Shown: piece by piece, positions 11,445-23,132 of the stretch | Layout: each line of letters opens with the position of its first letter | Numbering within the stretch: position 1 is the first letter of the stretch | Origin: Micrasema longulum | Taxonomy: Eukaryota; Arthropoda; Insecta; Trichoptera; Brachycentridae | Reading direction: 5' to 3' | DNA length: 64,000 nucleotides | NCBI GenBank assembly: GCA_022494885.1 | Contig: JAGVSM010000446.1 | Location: forward strand, 248,001-312,000 | Notes under the pieces: model-generated | What the model was told of the DNA's origin: nothing | Database searches by the model: none | What the model saw: the letters and a program-made list of their open reading frames with translations, nothing else | Made by a program: the position numbers and the translations under genes

Positions 11445-11765
11445 ACACTGAAACCAACTGGTCCAAGAAGAAGTTTAAAAATTGAAAAATTGTTTTCAGG
11501 CGTTGCCTAGTATGTGAAATAATTCAGTCAGATGAATCTCTTCACAACAATAAAGGTTTCAGCTCTTTAACTTCACTAAAATCAACAAATGGAAGGATTG
11601 AAGAAATATAGATGTTTAAACACGGGCAAATGGTGAATGTTACACAGTGAGTAAAGTGGCCACTTAAACCAGCCAATGACAGGTCATAAGCCCTGTAAAT
11701 GCCTTGACTTCCATATTCCCTTATTTAAGGTATTCTCCATCCTTGTTGTAATTTGTTAAATGAAA
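11445..11765 (-). repeat. FB-A half copy
   Basis: Contains one arm only, in the orientation of the right arm of the 0.2-0.9 kb copy: GGCGTTGCCTAGTATGTGAA, GGTTTCAGCTCTTTAAC and GTGGCCACTTAAACCAGCC, ending near TCCATCCTTGTTG. Identity with that arm looks above 90% by eye. Confidence 0.8.
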
Positions 11766-13589
11766 GTGGAATTAAATCCAATAAAATTCTTTTATTTTGG
11801 ATACCTTATCAACTTTTATTATAGAATTCTACCAATTATCAGCATATTTTGTATATTTTATTAAGGTGATCTCCATGAACCAATTTCCCGTAGCACAGAA
11901 CTTCCTCATTAAAAAAATAAAAAAAATAAAACTCAATTGATTTAAGTGTTGTTAATATATTTAAAAAATAAAACCATAAACTAACTTCTAATCATTTTGG
12001 TGTGAGGATGATTTTATTTATTAGATATTGAAATATTTTGTAAATTCCGTACTGAAACTATGTTTTAATCGGATGAAATTAAAAAGCCAAGTAGATGGTG
12101 ACTACGCACATATTTGGAGATTTTTTTTGGTTGCTCAATTTATTTAAAAGATGCTTGTTATCAGAATTGCGTAAATAATGAAGAAACCAGTATTAATATA
12201 AATAATTATTTTCATCATTTTTCATTGAAAATTTTGGTAATTTAAGAATTTAATTCTGAGCTTGCTTTCAATATTCACAGTAAAATATATTTTCTTCGTA
12301 TCGTAAGACTTTTATTGTTCATAATGTAAAGATGAAAATTTTATTCATGTCGAGATGAAATTAGTGTTCATTATTCTACTGGGCATATTTAATATTCTTT
12401 CTTTAAGCCAAACATTCAGAATTATTAGCCGTACAAGATTCTCAAACGGAGTTAAAATTATTACGTAGCACTTTCCTCGTATATAAAATTATCCCAGTAG
12501 ATTAAGTGTTATTATGTTTGAACTATTTAATAAATTATTCAAATTATCAACGTCATGAGCCAAGGAGTAGAAAGCTGCAAATTTTTTAGTATTTTTTATT
12601 TAAATCTGTTTATAAAAGAGTTTTTAAAAGTCTGTTCAATATTTGTCTACTGCTATTCAATATTTATTTAATTTGTTTTATTTTACGAAAAATATTATTC
12701 TAGGTATTAATATAACTAAATACAAAAAACAAAAAGTGTAAAATAATATCCTCAATGAACTTAAAAGTATTAAAACCATCATATCATTAAATAAATTCAA
12801 AGTAAATTTTAAAATAAATTGGAACCTGAGTAAAAACAGCATTCCTACTTCAAATAGTATTTTTATGTAATTATTTCTTTTTTTTTTCTTTATTTAGTAT
12901 AATTTATTTAATATGATTATTGTTCTTTTTTGTACAATACATTGAGTAAAAACTGATTTATTGACAATTTTATCTTTATTGCCGTGTGCCACATTGTATT
13001 TATGTATGTAATTACATTATACTTGGCAATGAAACTTGATGTATTGTCAAAGATATCTTTATGCTAAGTGTAATTTTTATTTTGTATTACTATGTTCCAT
13101 TGTTAACCAGTAAATTCACAATTTGTTAGTCTTAGAACAGACTATTGTCTTGTTGGGTGACAAATTGCGAATTGCAAATGTAAAAAAAAAATAAGAAAAA
13201 AAAAAAGTAATATTATATTGTTTTAAATGTACTTATATGTAAAATATTAAATAAATGAAGAAAAAAAATAATGCATCGGGACGGACCTAGAGAGGTCATA
13301 CAGATGAAACAAAAGTACTATTTTTGTCTATTTGTCTATTTGTTTATTTTTGTTTAGGGAGTTTGTTAGTTTTGTTTGTTTTATTTTCGGAGTTTAAGTC
13401 TGTTGGTGCATTTAAAGTATTATACATGACCTTTGTAAAATGTCATAGGGTCCTAAGTTTGGTGTCTTTTTTATGTTTTTCACATCAATAGCGTGGAGAA
13501 GGTTCAACACAAGTTTTGAAGGATCTTTGATTTAAAGTAAAATATATTCCCCGTTGAAAAAAAATACAACAAATATTAATATTTTTCTG
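11766..13589. other. AT-rich sequence, no gene; possible LINE 3' tail
   Basis: Mostly unrecognised. The stretch at 12960-13270, ending in AATAAATGAAG and an A-run, resembles a retrotransposon 3' tail, but no coding part is attached. Confidence 0.35.
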
Positions 13590-13591
13590 AA

Positions 13592-15566
13592 ATATGAATA
13601 AAAAACAATATTATTTATAACCACTTTTTTTTCTACCGATCGGTTTCAAAGCTACACAAGATTCTGTATTAAGGAATAATTAGCTAATAAATTTTATATT
13701 TGTTTTAACATTGATTACTAAATATTGCATATGGAGCTAATAAATCAAGTCTTTTTGTCATGTTGTTCTTGTTACGATGGGAAGTGTAAAGTGAGATAAA
13801 TACAATCTTCATAAAAGGATAGAAGCAGACTTACGGAAATATTGTTTATTAAATTATTCATTGTTGTTTTATTATTATGAAACGCTTTTTTGATTTTTAA
13901 GATTTTGAATTTGTCTAATTTTCATATTTTATTTTCAAGAAAAAGAACTTTAAATCCAGTTCTTTATTAAAATTTTAATTATTTTTCTATCAGATGGTTT
14001 GTGAAAGAAAAATAAATGTTATTTAGGCGCACCATAAGTGTTTTTTTACTCTAGTATAAAGCTTTCTTTTAGTTTTTCCAATGCATATTTAATCGCAATC
14101 ATTACAATTTAATTGGTATGCGCCAAATTTACTATATTTAAAGACTTTATTTTTGTGTTTAATATTATTAGTTGTGTAGAATGCAGGTTTAATGTTTGGT
14201 GGTAAAGAATAACATAATTGGTTAGAAAAATTGTCATCTCTAAAAAGAATCCGCCTCCATTGTTTGGGTGGGTCAGCTTTATTTATTTATTTGACACTTT
14301 ATATACATATACAATAAATATACATATAAGGGCGGGCATATTGCCTTAAGGCAATTTCTTCCTACCTACCCAAACCGTTCAGTTTGAGAAAATTATAAAT
14401 ACATGGACATATTGAATCTTACAATTTCATACAAAAATTAAAAGCAAAGATTAACAAAAATAAATATATGTATAAAAAAATAACACTTTACTATGAAGAG
14501 AGGAGAGGGGATGGGAAGGAAAGAAGAAGGATAAAGGAACAATTTAAATATTTAGATAGTTACATTTCAATCTTGACTTAAATGTAAAGAAAGAAGGGGC
14601 GTCTCTAACATTAGTAGGTAGATTATTCCACAATCGAGCGGCTACTACTGTGAAAGAGGAGGCAAAAAAATTAGAGCGATGACAGGGTATTAAAAGGGTT
14701 CTCTCGTTACTAGAACGAAGAGATAGTCCGTGTTGTGAAAGAGGTTGGATGAGCTCTCAGATAAACAGGCGAAGTGGGATTATTTAAAATATTATGAAGA
14801 AGTGATAGAATGTGAATGTTTCTTCTATGCCTGATACTGAGCCAGTGTAGTTGCGTGCGATACTCGGTTATGTGGTCAAATTTGCGAAGATTTTAAAGAC
14901 ATAACAAATACAAGTATTCTGCAATCGTTCTAACTTATCACACAATTCAGAGTTAGCATCTGGATAACATACATCCGCGTAGTCAAGGAGTGGAAGAAGT
15001 AAGCTCTGGACTAATGTTTGCTTAACATCAATTGGCAAGAAATTCTGTAATCTTTTAAGTGAGTGCAAACTTCTATAAAGTTTACGACTAACTCCGTAAA
15101 CCTGATCGTGCCACCCTAAATGCTTATGAATGATAAAACCTAAGTTTTTGACTGAAGTCATGAATGGTATTTCTGTACCATCTATTTTGAAAAGAGGAAG
15201 TGTGGAAAAATTCACTTTTGAATACATTTGTTTACTACCAACAAGTACAATTTGGGTTTTGTTGGTTTTTATTTATTGTGGGAGAAAAATAAAAATATTA
15301 ATTTTTAAGTTTATGTTTTTTTCACTAACTCGTGTCTAGTTTTAAAGATCGTATCTATTTTACTTCATACTTCCCATCTTCGCAAAAACAACATGACAAA
15401 AATACTAATAAGATTTATTAGCTTTGTATGTGTTGGTGTAATATTTAATAATCGCTGTAAAAATTAATAAGGATATAATTCAGTTAAGTATACCTTGATA
15501 AAGAAACGTGTGTAGCTTTAAAAAGAGTCGGCAGAAAAAAAGGGGTTAAAAACAAAGTTGTTTTAC
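13592..15566 (-). mobile_element. Penelope-like element copy 2, split by a LINE-1 insertion
   Basis: The outer arms (13600-13830 and 15335-15562) match those of the copy at 2.5-3.3 kb and are inverted. Minus-strand translation of the interior (about 13850-14270) reads SKFGAYQLNCNDC, then ICIGKTKRKLYTRVKKHL, a GIY-YIG endonuclease signature, followed by NFNKELDLKVLFLENK. GIY-YIG plus this tail is characteristic of EN+ Penelope-like elements. The reverse transcriptase is not present, so this is a 5'-truncated copy. A LINE-1 fragment occupies about 14281-15290, so the Penelope copy is the older insertion. Several stops and frameshifts make it inactive. Hammerhead-like motifs occur at 13633-13676 (minus) and 15488-15534 (plus). 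Confidence 0.8.
14281..15290 (-). mobile_element. LINE-1 (CR1/Jockey-like) 3' part inserted in Penelope copy 2
   Basis: The longest open piece is 14868-15227 on the minus strand (119 codons, open upstream to about 15280). It reads KTQIVLVGSKQ, then SVKNLGFIIHKHLGWHDQV, LVQSLLLPLLDYADVCY and LERLQNTCICYVF. This is the thumb and post-RT region of a CR1/Jockey-like reverse transcriptase. The catalytic palm motifs lie upstream and are absent, so the copy is 5'-truncated. Downstream (14500-14860) a degraded C-terminus aligns with the copy at 10.0-10.3 kb. The 3' UTR with GGCGGGCATATTGCC (plus strand) ends in ATTTATTTATTT repeats at about 14281. Confidence 0.8.
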
Positions 15567-15569
15567 ATT

Positions 15570-16905
15570 ACATAATGATACATAGTTAGCAAATCGCGTG
15601 CAATATTTTAAACTAGAGTCCGGGCGTCCAAAAACCATAATTACCAGATTAAAAAACCGACAGCTTAAAAGCAATATTTTATCTGTAATTTGGAAACAGA
15701 AAAAAATCTCATCGGCAAACATTGACCTACGCCTTGGAAGATTTTTGTTCGCGATCATTTGTCTCCGACAAACAAGAAACTTTTTAAGGATTGTAAATTA
15801 CTGTGTAATTTTTTAAAGTACGATTATATCTAGGTGAGGAATTGTAGTATTTACGCAGGAAAATTCGACGGTTCACTATGAATCCATTTACGAAACGAAT
15901 CGGATTTTCTAAAACTCAAATCATCGAAACCAGCCGTATGATGTAATTTTTTTTATATAACTGTTTAAAATGCTTTCATTTGCACACTTGTTCTACACAC
16001 ACATGCACATCCTACAACGCATTTTTATTATGAAAAAAAATGTTTTTTTTGTCAGAAAAGAGAATCTTCATAACGATGCTCGCAAATTAAGAAGTTTAAT
16101 AAAATTATTTATGGAATCTTCAGAAGGCATATTATTCTTTGTTAAGTTATATTTAAGGCGATTGATAACGATTTTTTTTATCAATTTATAAAATGAATTC
16201 TCTCTTAATTATCCATATTTTATCACAATGTCTTGCGTTACTGTTACGATGTGATTATAATCGCGGAGTGTTGGCTACGCCAAGGAATCCTTGAACCCGA
16301 AGTTTGCGACAGCATGTACGATACTTTTCGCCTCAATCGTGATTGCGTGGAAAATGGAAAGCTAGAGGGTGTGGGGGGGTGTGATGGTACTAGAACATAT
16401 GAGCCTCGTTGCGCTATCGCATCCCTAGTGGTCGCGAGCGGGTTCAGAGTGCTGGTGGGTTACTATTCTTTCGGAGTCCTTACGCTCCCGCATTGGTTCC
16501 GCTGCGTCTTCTTCTTCTCTTCGCGAATTAGATATTTTCTCTTCGTATGCTCCTCCTGACAGCACCATCAGTGTGAACAAGGGAAAGAACTATGTTTTAT
16601 AATCGCAACATATATTTGAAAGTGTTTTCGAACTTAGCGATGGCTATTTTTTTATTGCAGGCGATTTTAATCAATGCAATAATTAATGGATTTCTTTTGA
16701 CTCCCCGGTCAGTCGAGTTACTGGAAGCAGCTAGAAACTTGATCGATTTACTCATTGAAAATATTTTTAGTCAGTAAAATTTAACTAATGACTCTAAAAA
16801 CAATATTCTCCATCTTGTTTTTAGTAATCAGAAGTAAGTCGCTCTAATTCTCCTTTACTAAAGGAAAAAGTTTTCCATCCCTCATTCAAATTTTAGAAAA
16901 GAATA
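15570..16905 (+). mobile_element. CR1/Jockey-like LINE, 5' half: FP-like ORF1 and endonuclease, no RT
   Basis: Plus-strand pieces in order. At 15598-15735, SGRPKTIITRLKNRQLKSNI and QKKISSANI. At 15738-15810, in another frame, IFVRDHLSPTNKKLFKDCKL. At about 15815-15880, KYDYI, a stop and NCSIYAGKFDGS. Together these match the baculovirus-FP-like domain found in ORF1 of insect CR1-like LINEs. Then 16233-16370 reads YDVIIIAECWLRQGILEPE, the start of an APE-type (EEP) endonuclease, and 16640-16685 reads FFIAGDFNQCNN, its GDFN catalytic motif. A LHLVFSN motif follows at about 16810-16835. Multiple stops and frameshifts occur. No reverse transcriptase follows, so the copy is internally or 3' truncated. 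Confidence 0.7.
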
Positions 16906-17060
16906 AAAAAAAAATTCAAATATAAATTTAGCAGTACAATTTTAATAATAAAATCAAACACTGATTTATGTCTACTTTTTTTAATTTTTTTTTTTTTTTT
17001 TTAAATACGAATTAAAAAAAGACAGTTTTTTCGCCTTGTTAGGACATTTTTATATGTGTA
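16906..17060. repeat. Repeat shared with 27.3 kb (TCAAACA...CGCCTTGTTAGG), decayed
   Basis: Shares AAATCAAACACTGATTT, TGTCTACTTTTTT and TTTTTTCGCCTTGTTAGGACA with 27310-27450. It includes a T-run of about 20. Only two copies are visible here, so family identity is uncertain. Confidence 0.5.
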
Positions 17061-17095
17061 GCAATGTAGCGCCCCACGCACCATTAGGCGCGGAA
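17055..17095 (-). repeat. SINE-A 3' end fragment
   Basis: CGCACCATTAGGCGCGGAAAG matches the 3' end of SINE-A. The rest of the element is missing. Confidence 0.4.
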
Positions 17096-17099
17096 AGAG

Positions 17100-18105
17100 A
17101 ACGAAGAAGATTTTTATAAATATAAACGTTAAATAATTTCTAAAGTAAAAAAGAAGTTTTAGAAATATGTCTTAAATAAAATTCTGTTTATGTGTGCCCT
17201 ATATCAAGATTTTAAATAAAAAAATAAATAAACAAAGATAGGTGCAAAGAATAACGAAATTTTTCAAAACAATTATTTAGTATATACAGCATACCAAGAA
17301 TTTTTTATATTCACAGAAATAAACTCAGGTTTGAAAAGGTTTAGGTAGTAATGTAATAGTATGATTAATAAAAGAGAACACAATTTTATTACTGAAGGCA
17401 AAAAATACCAAGAAGGGTTAGAAGATTAACACGTGGGCAGATAGAGTTCATTAATTATTCTTGAACGTAAAACTCCGCTAGCGTTGAAAGAAAACATGTT
17501 TAGTTTTCAGATATTTTACCTTTGGGGCCCCATTATTTAAAAATTAAATTAATTTGTGCCTGGCAAGATAAGTCTCACTAATTTTAGGACAGAGAGAGTG
17601 ATTATTTATTAAAAATTTTAATGTTATGAAAATATGTATGATGTACCCATATAATAACTTAAATTTTAATTAAAGTTTTATATTAAAAATATTTTGAACA
17701 ATTCAACTCACTTATTTGACCAATAAGCGTTTTCGTCCTATAACGAGAATCTTCAGACTGATTAATGTTAAACAGTTTCAAAATCATTTATTCAGGACAA
17801 AAATCTTACGTTTAAGTATCAGGTACACTTGTTTTTTAAATGTTAAATTATAACGGAGGAAATTATATTGAAGATTAATTTAAAATGTTAACTCTACTAA
17901 CCACATGAGGTTAGAATATGAATAGTTCATTATAATATAATCCTGAAATTTGCAAATAAATAAAAAAAGATTGACGTATATTTAAAAAATATAACACTTA
18001 TGAAAATGCTCAATTATAGGTATAAATAAAACATGTAATGCAAAATACATAAATATTATATGTGTATGAAAAAACGTGAAACGCATGTTTTATTATGTTT
18101 TAAAA
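17100..18105. other. No feature recognised
   Basis: AT-rich sequence with no coding signal and no repeat shared with the window. Confidence 0.4.
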
Positions 18106-18109
18106 ATAT

Positions 18110-18285
18110 ATTTTCGGTCTTCTGATTTACCCAAATATTTCATTGTGAGGGCCATTTTCAACGAGTTGTAAATAACTCACTATTTGAAAATGAGATCAAG
18201 TTGGGGTAGAGGGGGATCTGAACCACGGACCTTTGAACCGTGAGTCCGAGACACTAGCGACGGGACCACACTCCGATCGTGTTAT
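18110..18285 (-). repeat. SINE-C copy 1
   Basis: On the minus strand the head reads GTGGTCCCGTCGCTAGTGTC, then CGGACTCACGGTTC and B-box-like GGTTCAGATCC. A body follows with GAGTTATTTACAACTCG and GTTGAAAATGG. Two other copies (34.4 and 63.3 kb) share head and body. The head is tRNA-like, but no acceptor stem closes. Confidence 0.75.
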
Positions 18286-18320
18286 ACATTTATCAAATTT
18301 ATAAAAAACTTTTTTTTGTC

Positions 18321-18585
18321 AATCATCATCATCATTCGTTTTCCGCAGCTAATGGTGCATAGGGCACTGCATTGGTGCACAAATCGCAGCGTATTTTGAT
18401 AACTTTTGTTATATGAAGGTAAGGTAACGATCAGACTTACGCTTCCGGTGCCAGTACAGGGACCATGAAATATTCTAATGTGAAAACACCCTTTTGAATA
18501 AATGTTTCATGTCAACCATGTCGGGAGTCGAACTTGAGACCTCTCGCATGGTAAACAAACACACCACGAAGCCGACTAGCTTTGT
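18321..18585 (-). repeat. SINE-A copy
   Basis: Minus-strand copy with an ATC/ATG-triplet tail (18321-18337), the GGTGCATAGGGCAC motif, and a decayed head in which the B-box reads GTTCGACTCC. The upstream block is missing; LINE-3 sequence follows directly after CGACTAGC. Confidence 0.8.
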
Positions 18586-18589
18586 TTCT

Positions 18590-19890
18590 ATATTTAATTA
18601 ATGTTCCAAGAAAAAAGATTTACCAATGAATGTTGATAAATCGAAAGTAATGGTTTTTGAAAGGGATGAAAGAATAACTAAATGTGAGATTATTTTTCTT
18701 TATTTTTATTTTTTTTTTATTTATAAATCATATAACACAAAGTATTTTACAAGTATAATACGTTGAATTACATTCCCAGGAGTTACAACAACCCATATAG
18801 GGACATAAATAATATTAACATGTAGAAAATAATACGTATTGAGAACAACAAAGAAACAAAGCAAGTTTAGCACCATTATAACTAAATATAGCACAACAAT
18901 ATATTCGCCTAAAACCTTTTCTTACACAAGCATAATAGATATATTTAAAAAAACGCTTTTAAAAATAAAAAAAAGTAGTGAATCTACTAAGGGAGATAAG
19001 GTCATTAACATCACATGCCATACATATGATGCTGCCATAGTGATGATGAGAACATATCCATCTCAGTTAGTAAACATCTGGATGCCTAAGAAATCTCGTA
19101 TAGTACAATGAACACATGATTATTGGAAACATAATTCGCATACATAAAACGTGTGTCAGACCAAATCATGGTGTATACAACAGAGGCGAGGATAGATAGA
19201 GAGAAAATAAAAAATACGAAAAACCAAATGGAAAAACTAAATAGGAAAACTAAATAGAAAAATCCAATAATTGATAAGTGTGAACGGTGATATACTGAAT
19301 AATTTGAGTATCTGATGAGTATATTTATTAGAGATGGAAAGACCAAGAAAGATATTGAAAGGAGGTTGAGTGCCAGGAATACCGTGAACGGCGCATTTAA
19401 ATCTACCTTGGAAAAAAAAGTTTGTTGAAGAAAGCAAAACTGGCAGTTCACAATGGAGTTCAAGCCCCGTCCCTTATGTATGGGTGTGAAATACGAAATT
19501 GGAAAAACAATGATGAAAGTAGGGTCAATGTGGTCGAAATTCAATGTTTCTGTCAAATATGTGGTTTAACAATGTGTGATAAATACATAAACATCTAGTA
19601 TTGTCGACAAAATCAAGAAAGAGGTGCTGCGTTTGCTTGGTCATGTAGAGCGAATGGACTGCGAACGAACGGCTAAAATGATTAACGATTTGAATGCTGA
19701 TAGATGCGGAAAACGAGGAAGACCGAGGAAGACATTTAACTGATGCTTGAAGATGGACTAGTCAAAAGTCGGAATAATCGGTGTGCGTGCATGAGAAAAT
19801 GTATGAATATAGATGAATGGAGGTCTGTATGCACAGACATAGTGAAATGGCGTGCAATCCGTACGGGGAAACGGCGTGATGGTTGATTTG
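18590..19890 (+). mobile_element. LINE-3 non-LTR retrotransposon, rearranged 3' part
   Basis: Plus-strand pieces. At 18640-18695, SKVMVFERDERITKCEI, which normally follows the YADD box. At 18985-19045, GDKVINITCHTYDAAIV, the position of the reverse transcriptase (Y/H)ADD box; here ADD is changed to TYD. At 19280-19400, FEYLMSIFIRDGKTKKDIER, the region after the palm. At about 19620-19740, LLGHVERMDCERTAKMI and GKRGRPRKTF, the C-terminal motif of such LINEs. The two RT pieces are in the wrong order, so the copy is rearranged or two partial copies lie end to end. Many stops make it inactive. Related pieces lie at 54.9-55.97 kb. Confidence 0.7.
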
Positions 19891-19904
19891 TATTTTATAA
19901 ATAT

Positions 19905-20250
19905 TTTTTATTATATTTACGGCCTACAATTACAACAGTTACATAAAGAAACATAAATACAAGAAACTGAACAAAAAGAACACAAAACTATGTAGCAAAT
20001 ACAAAGAAGGGCAAAACAATAATGGTATACAATAAATTCATAAAAACGAAAGCCTTCTAGCTAAACCATGCCGAGAATTCCAAGTCTTGTGATGAGTCGA
20101 CTAATCTACACATTCCAGACATTGGGGCATAAAAACAAAAGTTGCTCTTAGAAGATTTAATAAATAGCAGATTTTGACTTCTGATGACATGGTTGGGAAC
20201 ATGAAAAGAAATTGATTGCAACAGAGATGGGACATAATTTATTGTATTTT
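19905..20250 (-). mobile_element. LINE 3' fragment
   Basis: Minus-strand translation of about 20050-20220 gives RSQNLLFIKSSKSNFCF and APMSGMC, like the C-terminus downstream of LINE reverse transcriptases. The AT-rich 3' end lies near 19905. Short and degraded. Confidence 0.5.
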
Positions 20251-20571
20251 AATTAAATCAAGAAAAATAAATAAATAATAAATAAACATTTGTTTTTAAA
20301 GACTTTTTTACCAATAACAACTTGGATAATATTTATGTAACTGTCATAATGCTTACTTATATGCTTACAGACGTCAATGTAGGTATATTGCGCAGTATAA
20401 AATGTCAGAAACATCAACTTTTCGGTCACATCCTGTGTTTTGTGGATTTTACGTAATATTTTAGGCATACTTGAATCTAACCTATTTCATATCTTTGCCA
20501 GATAATTTAGTTGCTATGGTAACGAGTTACACAATCACATGGACCGAGTAAACAATCCTTACTTATAAACC

Positions 20572-20640
20572 TGGGCCGCGATTATAAACGCTACCTTCAT
20601 TGGTAACCATAGAATAGTAGGTTTACGTTTGGACCCATTG
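20572..20640. repeat. IR-G element end (GGGCCGCGATTA type)
   Basis: CTGGGCCGCGATTATAAACG matches the inverted ends of the elements at 44.9-45.6 and 46.55-46.8 kb. The opposite end is not found nearby. Confidence 0.5.
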
Positions 20641-21195
20641 GTTTCTTTGTAGACGTCGCTCAGTACGCAACTCCTGATTTGAATTCAACTTTGCCGTTTT
20701 GTGTCCTTTTAAAGTGTAGAAATACTGCTAGGATCTTAAAAGAAACAGGTACAGTCTGTCAATAAAGAGTAGAAAACAAGGGAGGGCGCCACTGTTGTTT
20801 AAATGGCAATACTAAAAATAGAACACATGCTAGAAATGTAAAGCTGTGTATCCTACAATTTTGTAAAATATTAATTCCACAAAAATATTTTTTCATTTCA
20901 ATATAGATATAGTACCCACTGATCTCAAAATTAAATGAATAAATAACTTACAAACATAACTTGATAGTAAAATATTTTTACTATCGAAACATACAGTGCA
21001 GATAGAATTGTTAATGTTTTTTAACACAAGTTGGTAGAAAAAAATAATAACATGTAACTTTAAATATAATATAAGGTGGTTTCATGTAGACGGTGACATT
21101 CCTCGTGTTTTAAAGATTTGTATAGAATACAAACGGACAGACCGACGGACACTCTTCTTTATAATATATATATAAATAAAAAACATATTTAAATC

Positions 21196-23003
21196 TCATT
21201 GAGAATTAGATTCAGAATCTAAAAACTCAACACCCAAAAATGAATCTTCTTCTATAAAACTGAGTTCAGCTTCATCTTCCGTGTCGCAGGTGTCGCTGTC
21301 ACCGTTATTTACTTGAATTATCAAGTCATCAATATTTCCATAAAAGGTGTTTCCATCCTCATTTTACTTTTTTTCATTTTTTTCTACATGTTGGTAACAA
21401 TTTCTCTAGTTTTCGGAGCTTATGTCATGAAATGCATTTTCAGTCAGTTCCTTTATATTGTTTCCATTTCCTGTGTTTCTTTAAGTAACTTTTCGTTTTG
21501 CCAAGGCCCATATTAATTCTATGGGATTCAAGTCACAGTGATAAGGTGGAAGCTTTACCACGGTGTGACCATGTTCACCTAGTAATTCATCTATTTCATA
21601 TATGAGCTCTGGCTTGTGTTGTCTAACCAATATTAACAATGAAGGTTTCCTTAATGATGGATCAAAGGGGATGATATTTTCTAACAGCCAATATTTGATA
21701 CCATTAATTTTTGTTGCCGATGTTGGTGCTTTGTTAACAATTATGGAATGATAAGGTGCGTTATCCATAACAATAATAGATGGTTCTGATAAATTTGGAA
21801 TAAGTCTTTCCACCACCCATTTTCTGAAATTATGCCCATTCATTTCAGAGTGATAGTCTTCCTTTGTGTTATTTCCACTGAAAATCAAGAGCGCATTAGG
21901 CACGAAACCTTTTTCGCTTCCAGCGTGCACTATAATCCATCTTTTACCTTTTGAAATTTCATTCCGCACTCCACTCACATTCACCGATTGCCAAATTTTT
22001 TTCAGTTTATATGAAGAATGTATATAACTTTCATCTAAATAAACAATATCTTTTCTCAGCTCTTCCGGCAACATTCTATTATTCATAATAACTTTTAAAT
22101 ACGCTTCTCTCTTTGCTGCAACATTTTTTTTTCTATAAGAATTTCGCGGTTTGTCTTGCATTTTTTATTTACAAAACCAATCGACATTAAGGTTTTTCTT
22201 AAATATTCGTGACTACTATCAAATTCCATGTCTTCTTTTAATACAGCTAACAAACTTCTCAACGTGGGAACTTCCTTTCGAACTCTATAAAAAAAATGTA
22301 CCTTCTGAGGAATAGCACTGATATCAAAATTATCTAAAGCTTTCGGAGGGCGACCCTTTCTTATTATGCCTGGAGTTTGGAATTTACCCCCATTTGTTTC
22401 ACTCTCCTTGACAATTCGCCTGATGGTACTTTCTGATTTACCTGCAAAAAGATTTATAAAAAAAATATAGCTATGAGAGCCAACAATATTGTTTATATAT
22501 GTAAATAAAATAAAATAATAAAAGATGTTTAAAATTTGAAAAAAAAAATGCATTTAAATTGTTATTATTCAAATAAAACTGAAAATATTTTTACTAAAAA
22601 TATTTGTTTTATATATCGTTTACAGTATTCTGCATTTACAGTGTCATTATGCTTAAAGAGAACTGTCAAAACAGCATGTAAACATAATCTCAAAAAAAGT
22701 AATTTTCAAGTGTTTTCAAGCTCAATATATAAACAGTGCTCGATATATCATTTCGAAGTGTTACAGAATTAGAAATAAATAGCAAAAACTTCAATACATA
22801 CCGGTCATCTTGGAAGTTCGCCTATAAACGTCCGTTATATCCATTGAGATTTTTTCGGCTTTACATTCTTCCAAACAACGTTCAAAAACGTTAAAAATTA
22901 CCTCCCTAGTGCCACTTTTTATTGTTTTATTGATGTTGATAATAGTTTTTATAATAAGTGAAATTTTTAAAATACATAAAGCCAATTTAAATATCAATAT
23001 CAC
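21196..23003 (-). pseudogene. Tc1/mariner-type DDE transposase, two exons, inactivated
   Basis: Exon 1 (22802 to about 23003) carries SGTREVIFNVFERCLEEC and ends RRTSKMTG. A 360-bp intron (22801-22442) has donor GGTATGT and acceptor TTTTGCAG, and joining the exons keeps the frame. Exon 2 opens with KSESTIRRIVKE, the end of a helix-turn-helix. A run of nine A (minus strand, 22124-22132) marks a one-base frameshift. The catalytic core follows: first Asp in VYLDES, second Asp in IVMDNAPYH, Glu in DLNPIELIW. The second Asp and the Glu are about 81 residues apart, not the usual 34-41. In-frame stops at 21481-21483, 21406-21408 and 21364-21366 interrupt a tail that stays recognisable (IKELTENAFHDISSEN, then an acidic end) to 21196. 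Ancestral length was about 480 residues. The exact start codon is uncertain. I recall a DD82E-type group called Sailor with such spacing; that assignment is from memory. Confidence 0.85.
22442..22801 (-). other. Intron in the transposase gene
   Basis: Minus-strand donor ACCG|GTATGT and acceptor TTTTGCAG|GTAAATC bracket 360 bp of AT-rich sequence with stops in the coding frame. Splicing restores a Gly codon and joins two halves of the DNA-binding region. Inferred from sequence; no transcript evidence. Confidence 0.75.
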
Positions 23004-23132
23004 ATGAAAACTCGTACGCCGACGCTAAACAAAATGTGTTTTATACTTTTGACAATTAAATATTGGTGGTGCCAGTCTACAAAATTAGTAGTTCCACTTT
23101 TAACACTTTCAACTCTAAATTGACAAGCTGTA

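Larger units (their letters stand above)
20752..23130 (-). mobile_element. IS630/Tc1/mariner-type transposon, complete ends
   Basis: A TA dinucleotide precedes the left end (20750-20751) and follows the right end (23131-23132), the target duplication of this superfamily. The left end reads CAGTCTGTCAATAAAGAGTA and the right end, on the minus strand, CAGCTTGTCAATTTAGAGTT; these are the terminal inverted repeats. The element is 2379 bp, longer than a classical mariner (about 1.3 kb), because it holds a longer transposase with an intron. It encodes one transposase gene on the minus strand. It inserted about 180 bp from an IR-G element end. Confidence 0.88.

Noticed and set aside
19086..19556. 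156-codon minus-strand ORF rich in Phe, Ser and Ile with membrane-like segments
   Set aside because: It lies antisense to the LINE-3 C-terminal region; the hydrophobic look is a shadow of AT-rich LINE sequence.
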